Assembly (NCBI RefSeq): GCF_003725695.1
Contig: NZ_RJSE01000009.1
Span: forward strand, 186,001-250,000
Origin: Nocardioides marmoriginsengisoli
GTDB lineage: Bacteria; Actinomycetota; Actinomycetes; Propionibacteriales; Nocardioidaceae
Direction: 5' to 3'
DNA length: 64,000 nucleotides
A program made the position numbers and the translations under genes. This document shows, piece by piece, positions 17,380 through 26,145 of the stretch. Each line of letters starts with the position of its first letter. Positions within the stretch are counted from its first letter, which is position 1. The notes below the pieces were generated by a model that ran no database searches, was not told the origin of the DNA, and saw only the letters and a program-made list of their open reading frames with translations.

Positions 17380-17399
17380 CCTGGAGCGGGAGCTCCGGG
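17380..17399. terminator. Hairpin with GGGA tetraloop between convergent genes
   Basis: CCTGGAGC and GCTCCGGG pair over eight positions, one being a G-T wobble, around a GGGA (GNRA-type) tetraloop. It lies between the stops of the 16860 gene and the S15 peptidase, so it can end both transcripts. Confidence 0.65.
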
Positions 17400-17402
17400 C
17401 GG

Positions 17403-19754
17403 CTAGCTGGGGCGGTAGTCGCGGCAGGGCTGGTTGCGCAGGATTCCGCAGGCCGGCCGCGCGGTCGGCACGCGCAGACCCGGTACGACGGGCAGCACCA
17501 CGCGTGACCGCATCCTGCCCGAGTGCGCGATCGCCACCGCCGCCGGGCGCCTCGGCTGCGCTCCGGCGAAGGCCCAGATCGGCTGGTCGCCGTTGACCGC
17601 CGAGATCGTCACCCGGATCCGCGAGCCCGTCCGGTAGGCGTGGCCCTGGAAGTAGAGCGGGATCGGGATCCTGACGAACCGCTTCCGCGGCAGCGGCCTG
17701 ACGTCCGCCTTGCGCATGCTGATCACCGGCTCCAGCAGCGTGCTCTGCTGCTTGAGCACGTTGTTCCTGCCCTTCGCGAGCGCCCGCATGTTGCCCCGGA
17801 GCCACCCGCTCTGCACGAAGGTCTCCTTGCCGTCCGGACTGACCTCGGTGATGGTCGCCTGGAAATCGACGTTCGGCTTCGACGAGCGCACCCAGGCATA
17901 GACCGCCCCGGCACCGAGCACGGTGGTGTCGGACCTGAGCGGACTGGTCAGGTAGGAGACCGCGGTCCCGGGCGGACGTTGCCGCCAGCTCCAGCTCCAC
18001 TGCGACGCATTGCCCCAGAGTCCCCCGGTGCCGGTGCCGCCGAGGAAGTTGTTCGCCGGGACCGCCCGGGGGTTGGCGACGTATCTCTCGACCCCGCGCC
18101 GCTTCGTCGGGCGGTCGAGCAGCCGGCCCTTCGAGCCGAGGTACCACGAGCGGGCGACGGTCCCCGGGACCGGGAAGGTCGAGAACGAGTGCTCGTAGCC
18201 CGGGTACGGGTTGCCCGGCTGGGTCGCGGCGGAGAGGAGCGGCGTCTTGCCGGCGCCGTTGTCGAAGAGGACCCGGACCCGGGGCAGCTTCTCGAAGGCG
18301 GCGAGAGCGGCCGCATAGCCGCCCTTCGCCTGGATCGGATCGTGGGGAAGGGTCATCAGGTCCGAGGACGGGATGCCCAGAGCGGTCTGGAAGATCAGCG
18401 GCGCGGTCGCCTTCAGCACCACGGCGTTGATCGCCGGCGCCTGGCGCGCGACGTACAAGGAGAGGAAGTCGTACCAGCGGTTGAAGGTCTCCGGGTCGAC
18501 CGAGTCGACATGCGCCCCGTTGGTGAACGTGAACCACTTCTTCTTGGTGCCGGTGAAGTGCCGCACCATCGCCGGGCAGTGCCCGCCGGTCTGCTCGTCC
18601 TGCCACTGGCAGGCCAGGAACACCGGGACCTTGATCTTGTGCACGAACGTGATCGGGTCCAGCGGGTCCGCCGACGCGGGGATGTAGTGGCTGTTCGCCT
18701 TGATCTTCGCCAGCAGGTCGATCGCCTGGCCGTGCAGGGCCTGGTTGTCCTGGCAGGTGCGGTCGCCCTTCCGGATCCGGTCGTAGGCCCACGGCTGGCC
18801 GGCCTTCGGGCCGGCCGGCAGCGCGTCGTGGACCCGCTCCTTCGCCCAGGCGAGCGCGAACCCGGTGTTGAGGATGCCGCCGGGGAACAGCGTCGTCGCG
18901 ACCGAGTCGATCGTCGACAGCGGTGCGATCGCCGCCAGGTGCGGCGGGTTCGTCTGGGCCGTGAAGAGCTGGCTGATCGCGCCGTAGGAGATGCCCATCA
19001 TGCCGACCTTGTGACCCTTGACCCACGGCTGCCGGGCGATCGTCTCGATGACGTCGTACCCGTCGAGGCTCTGCAGCGGCTCGAAGAAGTCGAAGGCCCC
19101 GCCCGAGCACCCGGTCCCGCGGATGCTGACGTCGACCACGGCGAAGCCCATCAGGTTCGCCAGCGTGGCGATCCCGTTCTCGGGGCCCTTCGGGATCGCG
19201 GTGCCGTAGCCGGAGTACTCGATCAGCGTCGGGTACGGCGGGGTGTAGTTGAGGTTCAGGTTCGGCAGCTCGACGCCGGCCGGGAGGCCGATGCCCAGGG
19301 ACGCCGGGCTGGTCGGCGGGTGCACCGTGTACGCGAGCTTGGTCCCGTCGCGGGTGGTCAGGTAGCCGTAGCCGTTGCTGGGGATCTTCTGGTCGTAGGT
19401 CGCGGTGCTCCACGGCGTCGCCGCCTCGGAGTGCACCGTCACCTTCGCGGAGGCTCGGCCGTCGGCCGCGCGGACGCGATAGCCGGCTCCGGGCTCGACG
19501 TTGCGGAAGAGCAGGCCGCCCTGGGCGTCGGCACGCTTGCGGGCGACCTTGTGGCCGGCCTTGTCGAGCAGCGTGAAGGTCGCACCCGCGGGGAGCCCGG
19601 TGAGCCAGACCTGGCGCGCGCTCCCGTGCGCGACGATCGCTCCGGCGGCCTCGGCACGCGGTGGCGAGACCGCGAGAGCGACGGCGAGGAGACCCGCCAG
19701 CGCCAGGGCGACGCGGATCCTGGTGGTGGCCGGCACCCGCCCTGGATGTGTCAC
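17403..19754 (-). CDS. Secreted S15-family (X-Pro dipeptidyl-peptidase / CocE-like) hydrolase
   Basis: A 783-residue exported serine hydrolase. GTG 19754 opens a signal peptide with core VALALAGLLAVALAV and probable cleavage near AEA-A (37). A short beta domain follows to about 115, then the alpha/beta hydrolase core with nucleophile Ser256 in GISYGA, an Asp candidate in CQWQDEQTGG and catalytic His in NGAHVD. The C-terminal part from about 540 is the jelly-roll domain typical of the CocE/NonD group. Family members cut X-Pro dipeptides or esters. The GISYGA motif differs from the usual G-x-S-Y-x-G only at the last position. It is convergent with the 16860 gene. Confidence 0.85.
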   Translation of the reverse strand: MTHPGRVPATTRIRVALALAGLLAVALAVSPPRAEAAGAIVAHGSARQVWLTGLPAGATFTLLDKAGHKVARKRADAQGGLLFRNVEPGAGYRVRAADGRASAKVTVHSEAATPWSTATYDQKIPSNGYGYLTTRDGTKLAYTVHPPTSPASLGIGLPAGVELPNLNLNYTPPYPTLIEYSGYGTAIPKGPENGIATLANLMGFAVVDVSIRGTGCSGGAFDFFEPLQSLDGYDVIETIARQPWVKGHKVGMMGISYGAISQLFTAQTNPPHLAAIAPLSTIDSVATTLFPGGILNTGFALAWAKERVHDALPAGPKAGQPWAYDRIRKGDRTCQDNQALHGQAIDLLAKIKANSHYIPASADPLDPITFVHKIKVPVFLACQWQDEQTGGHCPAMVRHFTGTKKKWFTFTNGAHVDSVDPETFNRWYDFLSLYVARQAPAINAVVLKATAPLIFQTALGIPSSDLMTLPHDPIQAKGGYAAALAAFEKLPRVRVLFDNGAGKTPLLSAATQPGNPYPGYEHSFSTFPVPGTVARSWYLGSKGRLLDRPTKRRGVERYVANPRAVPANNFLGGTGTGGLWGNASQWSWSWRQRPPGTAVSYLTSPLRSDTTVLGAGAVYAWVRSSKPNVDFQATITEVSPDGKETFVQSGWLRGNMRALAKGRNNVLKQQSTLLEPVISMRKADVRPLPRKRFVRIPIPLYFQGHAYRTGSRIRVTISAVNGDQPIWAFAGAQPRRPAAVAIAHSGRMRSRVVLPVVPGLRVPTARPACGILRNQPCRDYRPS

Positions 19755-19787
19755 ATTCGGCAGGCTACTCCCAGGTAACGGGATCCG

Positions 19788-21938
19788 TCACTCACCTGGT
19801 GACGAGCTGGCGACGGTGACCATCTGCTGGGTCGCGCGGGTGTAGACCACGTAGAGCGTGGCCGTCCCGGTCGGCGACTCGGTCTCGATCTCCTGCGGCT
19901 CGACGACGATGATCGCGTCGAACTCCAGGCCCTTGGTGTCCAGGCCGGTCAGGACGACGACCCGGGCGTCGTCGCCCTCGGTCATCCCGTCGGTCTCCGG
20001 CCAGCCGGCCACCCAGCCGCTCACCTCGGCCCTGCGGGCGACCGGTACGACGATGCCCACCGTGCCGGCGACGGCGTCCACCAGGTCGGCGAGGGTCCGC
20101 CGGGTCGCGCCTTCCAGGTCGGGGTCGACCAGGTGGCGGGGGTCGATCCCGGTGGAGCGGACCGCGTTCGGGAGGTCCGCCTGCAGACCCGCGCGCTGCG
20201 CGTACTCGGCGGCGAAGGCGTAGATCTCCGAGGAGTTCCGGTAGTTCGTGGAGAGGTGGAACTCGTGCAGGTCCTTCTTGCCGAGCGCCTCCGCACGGGC
20301 CCGCGCCGCCTCGGCGGGAACGGGCCAGGAGGACTGGGCCGGGTCGCCGACGATCGTCCAGGTGGCGGTGCGCCCCCGGCGGCCCACCATCCGCCACTGC
20401 ATCGGCGTCAGGTCCTGGGCCTCGTCGATCAGCACGTGCGCGTAGCCGTCGTCCTCGACCCGGTTGGTCGGCGGGGTCCAGGTGCGCTGGCCGCCCCACT
20501 CGCGCTCGGTCGACAGGCTCAGCTCCTGCAGCGACGTGTCCGCCAGGCCGAGCTCGTCCTGGTCGGTGTCGTTGACCAGCGGCGGGTCCCCGAGCAGGTA
20601 GCGCAGCTCGTCGATCAGCGGGATGTCGTCGACCGAGAGGTCCTCGCTCCAGGACTTCGAGAGCAGTCGCACCGCCTCGTCGTCCAGGACGCCCTCGGCG
20701 ACCCAGGTGAGCAGGTCGTAGTCGCCGAGCCAGCCCAGCACGGTCGCCGCGTCGAGGACCGGCCACCAGCTCGCCGCGAAGTCGAGGAACGCGTCGCTGG
20801 TGCGCATCTCCTCGGCGAAGTCCTCCTTGGTCCGCTCGCGGGCGCGCTCGGACTTCACCTGCCGCCAGAGGGTGTCGATCAGGGTGCTGGCGACCTTCGT
20901 GGTCGACCGGTTCCGCGGTCCCATCGAGAGCAGCTGCCGGCGGACCTGACCGAGCTCGCGCGGGCCGAGCAGCAGGACGTCGTCACGGTAGAAGACCCGG
21001 AACTCGCGCGGCGCGCCCGGCACCGACTGGCGGGACGCGCGCCGGAGCAGCTCGGCCATCGCGACCGAGCCCTTGACCTCGGCCACCCGCGGGTCGTCGC
21101 GGCGCGAGGCGCGCAGCCCGTCGACGACCTCGCCGAGCGAGCGCAGGGCGACCGCGGTCTCGCCGAGCGAGGGCAGCACCCGTTCGATGTAGCGCATGAA
21201 GACCCCGGACGGCCCGACGACCAGGACGCCACCGGTCTCGTAGCGGCGGCGGTCGCCGTACAGGAGGAAGGCGGCGCGGTGCAGCGCGACCACGGTCTTG
21301 CCGGTGCCGGGGCCGCCGGTGATCAGGACGACGCCCTTCTCCGGTGCCCGGATCGCCTGGTCCTGCTCGGCCTGGATGGTCGCGACGATCGAGTGCATCG
21401 ACCGGTCGCGGGCCCGCGAGAGCTGCGCCATCAGGGCGCCCTCGCCGACGATCGGGAGGTTGCGCTCGGTGGCCTCGTCGGCCTCGGGGTCGAGCAGGTC
21501 GTCCTCGACGCCGACGACGGTCTCGCCCACGCTGCGCAGGATCCGGCGGCGGATCACGCCCTGCGGCTCGGCCGGCGTGGCTTGGTAGAAGACTGCCGAG
21601 GCCGGCGCACGCCAGTCGATCAGCAGGATGTCGTGGTTGCCGTCGCGCAGACCGATCCGGCCGACGTACCGGGGCTCGTCGTCGATCTCGTCGCGCATGT
21701 CGAGGCGACCGAAGACCAGGCCCTCGTGGGCGGCGTCGAGGGTAGCGATCCGCTTCGCCGCCTGGAAGAGCATGGCGTCCCGTTCGACCAGACCGCCCTC
21801 GTGGCCGAGCTGGCCGCGGGCGCGCCCCTCCGCGGCGAGCTGCTCCGCAGACCGGGCCGAGTCCGCGAGCTGGCGGTAGACCGTGTCGACGAACTCCTGC
21901 TCGCTGGCGATCTCGCGAGCGGCGACGTCATCGTTCAA
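19788..21938 (-). CDS. helD: HelD-like superfamily 1 helicase / RNA polymerase factor
   Basis: About 716 residues. An N-terminal coiled-coil-rich region (1-70) precedes motor motifs: Walker A GGPGTGKTVV (208-217), Walker B HVLIDEAQDLTPMQW, GDPAQSSW, LSTNYRNS and VVYTRATQQM. The insertions between the motor halves match HelD rather than UvrD. Actinobacterial HelD releases stalled RNA polymerase from DNA and can protect against rifamycins. The start is uncertain: TTG 21938, with AAGGA upstream, gives a normal N-terminus (NDDVAAREIASEQEFVD), while longer readings look unlike the family. It lies 56 bases downstream of the phosphoesterase gene. Confidence 0.88.
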   Translation of the reverse strand: MNDDVAAREIASEQEFVDTVYRQLADSARSAEQLAAEGRARGQLGHEGGLVERDAMLFQAAKRIATLDAAHEGLVFGRLDMRDEIDDEPRYVGRIGLRDGNHDILLIDWRAPASAVFYQATPAEPQGVIRRRILRSVGETVVGVEDDLLDPEADEATERNLPIVGEGALMAQLSRARDRSMHSIVATIQAEQDQAIRAPEKGVVLITGGPGTGKTVVALHRAAFLLYGDRRRYETGGVLVVGPSGVFMRYIERVLPSLGETAVALRSLGEVVDGLRASRRDDPRVAEVKGSVAMAELLRRASRQSVPGAPREFRVFYRDDVLLLGPRELGQVRRQLLSMGPRNRSTTKVASTLIDTLWRQVKSERARERTKEDFAEEMRTSDAFLDFAASWWPVLDAATVLGWLGDYDLLTWVAEGVLDDEAVRLLSKSWSEDLSVDDIPLIDELRYLLGDPPLVNDTDQDELGLADTSLQELSLSTEREWGGQRTWTPPTNRVEDDGYAHVLIDEAQDLTPMQWRMVGRRGRTATWTIVGDPAQSSWPVPAEAARARAEALGKKDLHEFHLSTNYRNSSEIYAFAAEYAQRAGLQADLPNAVRSTGIDPRHLVDPDLEGATRRTLADLVDAVAGTVGIVVPVARRAEVSGWVAGWPETDGMTEGDDARVVVLTGLDTKGLEFDAIIVVEPQEIETESPTGTATLYVVYTRATQQMVTVASSSPGE

Positions 21939-21994
21939 CTTCGCTGGTCCTTCGGAACGGAAACGGGGAGTCGTCAACTCTACCCGTTCTGTCG

Positions 21995-22909
21995 TCAATG
22001 GCAGGCGGTTGTCCCGGAATCGCGCACCTTGCCCGCCGTGTCCACGAACTGCCACGAGTAGCTGGTCGGGCGCAGCGTCATCCGCAGCACCCCGAACGGC
22101 TTGGAGATGAAGCGCTGGGAGCCGGGGACGGTCGTCCCCTTCCGGTAGTGATTCTTGCCGCCGGCGCCGGAGACGAACTGCCGGATCCCCGCGGCCGACG
22201 CCCGCCCGGCCGGGTCCATCGGCGCGAACCGTTCGTAGTCGTGGTCGTGCCCGGAGAGCGCGACGTCGACCTGGTGCCGGTAGGCGATCGCCCAGAACGA
22301 GCGCATGAACGCCGAGCTGCCGTGCTCACCGCCCGAGGAGAACCGCGGGTGGTGGCCGGCGATCAGGGCGCACCTGGACGGGTGCGCGGACAGCTCGCGC
22401 TCCAACCAGGCCCGCTGCCGGGCGCAGTCGACCTTGGTGCAGTTGGTGTTCAGGAAGTACAGCTGCCACCCGTTCAGCGAGCGCCGGTAGTAGCCGGGCG
22501 CTCCCGGCTGGCGGTACTTGAAGTAGCGGTAGTAGCCGGCGGCGCCGCGGGTGTGGTACTCGTGGTTGCCGGCGACCGGGTAGGTGATCGAGCGCTGCTT
22601 GCCCCACGACTTGGCGTAGCTGCCGAGGAACTGGCGGTAGGTGCCGTCGGGGTACTGCAGATCGCCGAGCGCCAGCACCCGGGTCGGCCGCAGCTTCCTC
22701 GAGATCGCCGCGGTCGCCGCCTGCTGGCACTTGGTGGCGGTGACCTTCGATCCCGGCGCGCAGGCGATGTCGCCGACCGCGACGATGGTGGCCGCCGGGG
22801 TGGCCGTCGGGGCTGCCGCCGGCTTCGCCGTGCGCCGCGGTTCCGCCTGGGCGCTCTGGACGGAGCCGATCAGGGCGAGGGCGAGCAGGAGACCGAGAGT
22901 GCGTCGCAT
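21995..22909 (-). CDS. Secreted calcineurin-like metallophosphoesterase
   Basis: A 304-residue exported phosphoesterase. The signal peptide core is LGLLLALALIGSV, with cleavage near AQA (22). The dimetal motifs are all present in order: GDIA (47-50), GDLQYPDG, GNHEYH, AGHHPRF and GHDHDYER. This is the full calcineurin-like set, so it should be active. Four cysteines in the mature part could form disulfides. Related proteins are purple-acid-phosphatase-like; the natural substrate is unknown. It follows the VWA gene by 22 bases. Confidence 0.88.
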   Translation of the reverse strand: MRRTLGLLLALALIGSVQSAQAEPRRTAKPAAAPTATPAATIVAVGDIACAPGSKVTATKCQQAATAAISRKLRPTRVLALGDLQYPDGTYRQFLGSYAKSWGKQRSITYPVAGNHEYHTRGAAGYYRYFKYRQPGAPGYYRRSLNGWQLYFLNTNCTKVDCARQRAWLERELSAHPSRCALIAGHHPRFSSGGEHGSSAFMRSFWAIAYRHQVDVALSGHDHDYERFAPMDPAGRASAAGIRQFVSGAGGKNHYRKGTTVPGSQRFISKPFGVLRMTLRPTSYSWQFVDTAGKVRDSGTTACH

Positions 22910-22931
22910 GGACTTACCGTACGACGAACCT

Positions 22932-24332
22932 CTAAGCCAGGTCGTGGATGAAGTCGCCGAGCTGGACGAGGTTCCGGCACTCGATCATCTTCACGACCTT
23001 CTCGTAGTCGCGGGCTCCCGAGTCACCGGTGTTCCAGTGCCGCGGCGACTCCGGGTTCAACCACCACGCGTGCCGCGACTCCTTCACCATCTGCTGGAGC
23101 ACGTCGATGCCGAGGTCGGAGTAGTTGGACCTGGCGTCGCCGAGGATCAGCAGGTTCGTCTTCGGCCCGAGCGCGTCCGCGTGCAGCTCGGTGAACCGGG
23201 TGAACGCCCGGCCGTAGTTGGTGCGGCCCCAGAGGCTCGCGTACTGGGCGCTCGCCGCCAGTGACGCCATCGTCTCGATCGGGTCGGCTCCCGGATGGAA
23301 CCGGTCGCTGACCTCGTGGATCTCGTCGACGAACGTGAACGCGCGGACCCGGTTGAACTGCTCGCGCAGCGCGAAGACCAGCATCAGGGTGAAGTTCGCG
23401 AAGTTCGCCACCGAGCCGCTGACGTCGCAGAGCACCACCAGGTCGCTCCGGCTCGGCCGCCGCGGCCGGTGGTGGGTGTCCAGCGGGACGCCGCCGGAGG
23501 AGACCGAGGCCCGCACCGTACGGCGGAAGTCCAGCGGCCCGCGCTGCCGGGAGGCCTTGTGCTTGTTCAGCCGGGTCGCCAGCCGGCGGGCCAGCGGGCC
23601 GATCTCACGACGCATCTCCTCCAGGTCGGCCTTGCGCGCGGAGGTGAAGTCGATCTGGTCGATGCTCTTGCGGACGGTGTACTTGGCGACGTGCTCGGGA
23701 CCGCGGACCTCGGCCGCGCGGCGGCGTACCTCGGCATCGACCATCTCGGAGAACACCGCCACCTGCGCCTCGACCAGGCGGCGCATCGTCGGGTCCTCGT
23801 CCAGGTCGGCGAGCAGGCCCTGGAGCACCCGGTCGACCAGCTCGCCGGGCGAGACCCGGTTCATCACGTTGTACGACGACCAGCGCTGCTCCCCCTCGGC
23901 GCGCCCGCGGATCAGCCCGAACCGCTGGACGGCCTCGCGGGCCATCGTCTGCAGGGCGTCCGGGTCGCCGAGCCCGAGGGCGTTGACCAGGTCGTCGCGG
24001 AAGGCGGCCAGGTCGGCGGGGCCGTCGCCGAGTCCCTGCGCACCTTCTGGCATCTCGGCAGGCTCGTTGTCCGGATCGGCATCCGGGTCAACGGGCTTGG
24101 TGGGGTCGCCGACGAGGGCCGGGAAGTACAGGTCGAAGACGTGGTCGAAGCCGGCCCGGTGCGGTTGCCGCTTCACCAGGGTGGCGGCGTACGCAGCCCG
24201 GACGCCCTCGCGGTCGTGGAGGCCCAGGGTCAGGACCGCGTCGGCGGCGTCCAGACCCTCGGAGAGCGAGACCGGGAGGCCGGCGCTGCGGAGGGCCTCC
24301 ACGAACGCGATGTGCCGGTCCAGCAGGGTCAT
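22932..24332 (-). CDS. VWA-domain protein (CoxE-like)
   Basis: A 466-residue cytoplasmic protein that partners MoxR ATPases. An N-terminal helical region (1-290) carries an acidic linker at about 80-95. The C-terminal von Willebrand A domain starts at SRSDLVVLCDVSGSVANF with a complete MIDAS (Asp303, Ser305, Ser307) and a later GDARSNY. In characterised systems such pairs assist metallocofactor insertion or complex maturation. The start lies nine bases after the MoxR stop, so the two are certainly one operon. Confidence 0.88.
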   Translation of the reverse strand: MTLLDRHIAFVEALRSAGLPVSLSEGLDAADAVLTLGLHDREGVRAAYAATLVKRQPHRAGFDHVFDLYFPALVGDPTKPVDPDADPDNEPAEMPEGAQGLGDGPADLAAFRDDLVNALGLGDPDALQTMAREAVQRFGLIRGRAEGEQRWSSYNVMNRVSPGELVDRVLQGLLADLDEDPTMRRLVEAQVAVFSEMVDAEVRRRAAEVRGPEHVAKYTVRKSIDQIDFTSARKADLEEMRREIGPLARRLATRLNKHKASRQRGPLDFRRTVRASVSSGGVPLDTHHRPRRPSRSDLVVLCDVSGSVANFANFTLMLVFALREQFNRVRAFTFVDEIHEVSDRFHPGADPIETMASLAASAQYASLWGRTNYGRAFTRFTELHADALGPKTNLLILGDARSNYSDLGIDVLQQMVKESRHAWWLNPESPRHWNTGDSGARDYEKVVKMIECRNLVQLGDFIHDLA

Positions 24333-24341
24333 GACCGTGCC

Positions 24342-25211
24342 CTAGGCCTGACGGAGCTTCAGCTCGCGCACCGCGCGGTCGATGTCGCTGGAGTGCTTGA
24401 GGACCACGCCGAGGGTCGCATCGATCGTCGCCTGGTCCAGCGTCCCGGTGCCGAGCGCCACCAGGGTGCGGGCCCAGTCGACGGACTCGGCGATCGACGG
24501 CGCCTTGCGCAGCTCGAGGGCGCGCAGCCGGGTCACCGTGTCGACGATCTCGCGGGCCAGCTTCTCCTCGATGCCGGGGACCTGGCCGACCAGGATCGCG
24601 TGCTCGCGCTCGGCGTCCGGGTAGTCGATGTGCAGGTAGAGGCAGCGCCGGCGGACCGCCTCGGAGAGCTCGCGGGTCGCGTTCGAGGTGAGCAGCACCA
24701 TCGGGCGGCGGGTGGCCGTGATGGTGCCGAGCTCGGGGATGGTCACCTGGAAGTCGCTGAGCACCTCGAGCAGCAGGCCCTCGACCTCGACGTCGGTCTT
24801 GTCGACCTCGTCGATCAGCAGCACCGTGGAGGTCTCCTTGCGGATCGCGGTCAGCAGCGGCCGCGACAGCAGAAACTCCTCGGTGAAGATGTCGTCGTGG
24901 GTCTCCGACCAGGTTTGGTCGTCGCCCTGCGACGCCTGGATCCGGAGCAGCTGCTTCTTGTAGTTCCACTCGTACAGCGCGCGGGCCTCGTCCAGGCCCT
25001 CGTAGCACTGCAGCCGGATCAGCTCGGCCCCGGTGGACCTCGCGATCGCCTTGGCCAGCTCGGTCTTGCCGACACCGGCCGGGCCCTCGACCAGCAGCGG
25101 CTTCTCCAGCGCACCCGCGAGGTACGTCGTGGTCGCCGTCGCCTGGTCGGCCAGGTAACCGGAGCCGGAAAGCTTCTTCTCGGCATCCGCCGCGGAGTCG
25201 AACCAAGTCAC
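24342..25211 (-). CDS. MoxR-family AAA+ ATPase
   Basis: A 289-residue ATPase with Walker A GPAGVGKT (43-50), Walker B VLLIDEVDK (about 130-138), a sensor-1 segment VLLTSNATREL and an Arg-finger region in VRRRCLYLHI. It is the usual compact MoxR size with no extra domain. MoxR proteins act as chaperones that remodel partner complexes, normally with a VWA protein encoded next to them, as here. It follows the MerR gene by 33 bases and is co-directional with the monooxygenase operon, so a role in maturing that operon's metalloenzyme is conceivable (inference). Confidence 0.92.
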   Translation of the reverse strand: MTWFDSAADAEKKLSGSGYLADQATATTTYLAGALEKPLLVEGPAGVGKTELAKAIARSTGAELIRLQCYEGLDEARALYEWNYKKQLLRIQASQGDDQTWSETHDDIFTEEFLLSRPLLTAIRKETSTVLLIDEVDKTDVEVEGLLLEVLSDFQVTIPELGTITATRRPMVLLTSNATRELSEAVRRRCLYLHIDYPDAEREHAILVGQVPGIEEKLAREIVDTVTRLRALELRKAPSIAESVDWARTLVALGTGTLDQATIDATLGVVLKHSSDIDRAVRELKLRQA

Positions 25212-25244
25212 CCCGACATCATGCCCTGGGCGGCCCGCTGCCGC

Positions 25245-26144
25245 TCACCCGACCTGGTCGTCCTCGGCCGGGGTGACCGCCAGCGACAGGTAGCCGGCGA
25301 GCAGGTCCTCGATGGTCCGTTCCAGGGACTCCCCGAGGGTGCCGACGACGGCACCCATGGCGAGTTCGCGGAAACGGGTCAGCGTGGCGACCAGCTCGCC
25401 GACCTCCGCGACACTAGGGTCGGTGACGTTGAGGAACCGGTCGCCGACCTGGCGGACGGCCTCGTTGACCAGTGCCCGGGAGATGTCGTCGACCGCCATC
25501 GCGACCTCGCTGTGCAGCTTGATCAGGGCGGTCGTCGGCATCCCGAAGCCGCGCATCTCGGCGAACGAGCGCAGCAGCTCGGGTCGGCGTACCAGCGCCT
25601 TGGCGCCCTTCACCTCGATCAGTCCGGCGTCGATGTAGAGCTGCAGGGACTCCTTGTCGAGGGTGAGCTCGCGGACCTGCGCCAGGGTCATCGTCACCGG
25701 GGCGTCCTCGAGGCGAGGCGGCACCAGGGCGCTCTCCAGGCCGAGGACGTCGGCCAGGTCCCGGCCGCTCTCCCACGCGGTCAGCATCTCGGTGATGTGC
25801 CCGCTGGTGTAGCCGCGCTCCAGCATCGAGGTGATGATCTTGAGCCGGGAGAGGTGGCTGTCGTCGAAGATCGCCACCCGTCCCTCGCGCCGCGGCGGGT
25901 GCAGCAGGCCGCGCTCCTGGTAGGCGCGGATGTTGCGGACCGTGACGTTGCTGGCCCGGGCCAGGTCGTCGATCCGGTAGGTCTCCCGCGCCGGGCGCTC
26001 CTCGCGCACCCGGCCCAGGGAGAGCAGCTGGCGGACCGCGGCGTCGACCGCGGCGCGCGGGTTCCGGGCGAGCTGCCGCTGACCACGACGCAGCGACTCG
26101 AGGACGGTCTCGATCGCGGGGATGTTCAGGGACGGCGCGGCCAT
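25245..26144 (-). CDS. MerR-family transcriptional regulator
   Basis: A 299-residue regulator. After an N-terminal extension of about 55 residues, an intact MerR winged HTH fills 56-125 (YRIDDLARASNVTVRNIRAYQ, starting Y-R-I-D). The second half (160-290) is a helical domain unlike the short dimerisation helix of metal-sensing MerR proteins and has no Cys pair, so a small organic ligand is more likely. Its ATG is one base from the stop of the flavin monooxygenase, placing it in the same transcript; it probably regulates this operon. Confidence 0.88.
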   Translation of the reverse strand: MAAPSLNIPAIETVLESLRRGQRQLARNPRAAVDAAVRQLLSLGRVREERPARETYRIDDLARASNVTVRNIRAYQERGLLHPPRREGRVAIFDDSHLSRLKIITSMLERGYTSGHITEMLTAWESGRDLADVLGLESALVPPRLEDAPVTMTLAQVRELTLDKESLQLYIDAGLIEVKGAKALVRRPELLRSFAEMRGFGMPTTALIKLHSEVAMAVDDISRALVNEAVRQVGDRFLNVTDPSVAEVGELVATLTRFRELAMGAVVGTLGESLERTIEDLLAGYLSLAVTPAEDDQVG

Positions 26145-26145
26145 C

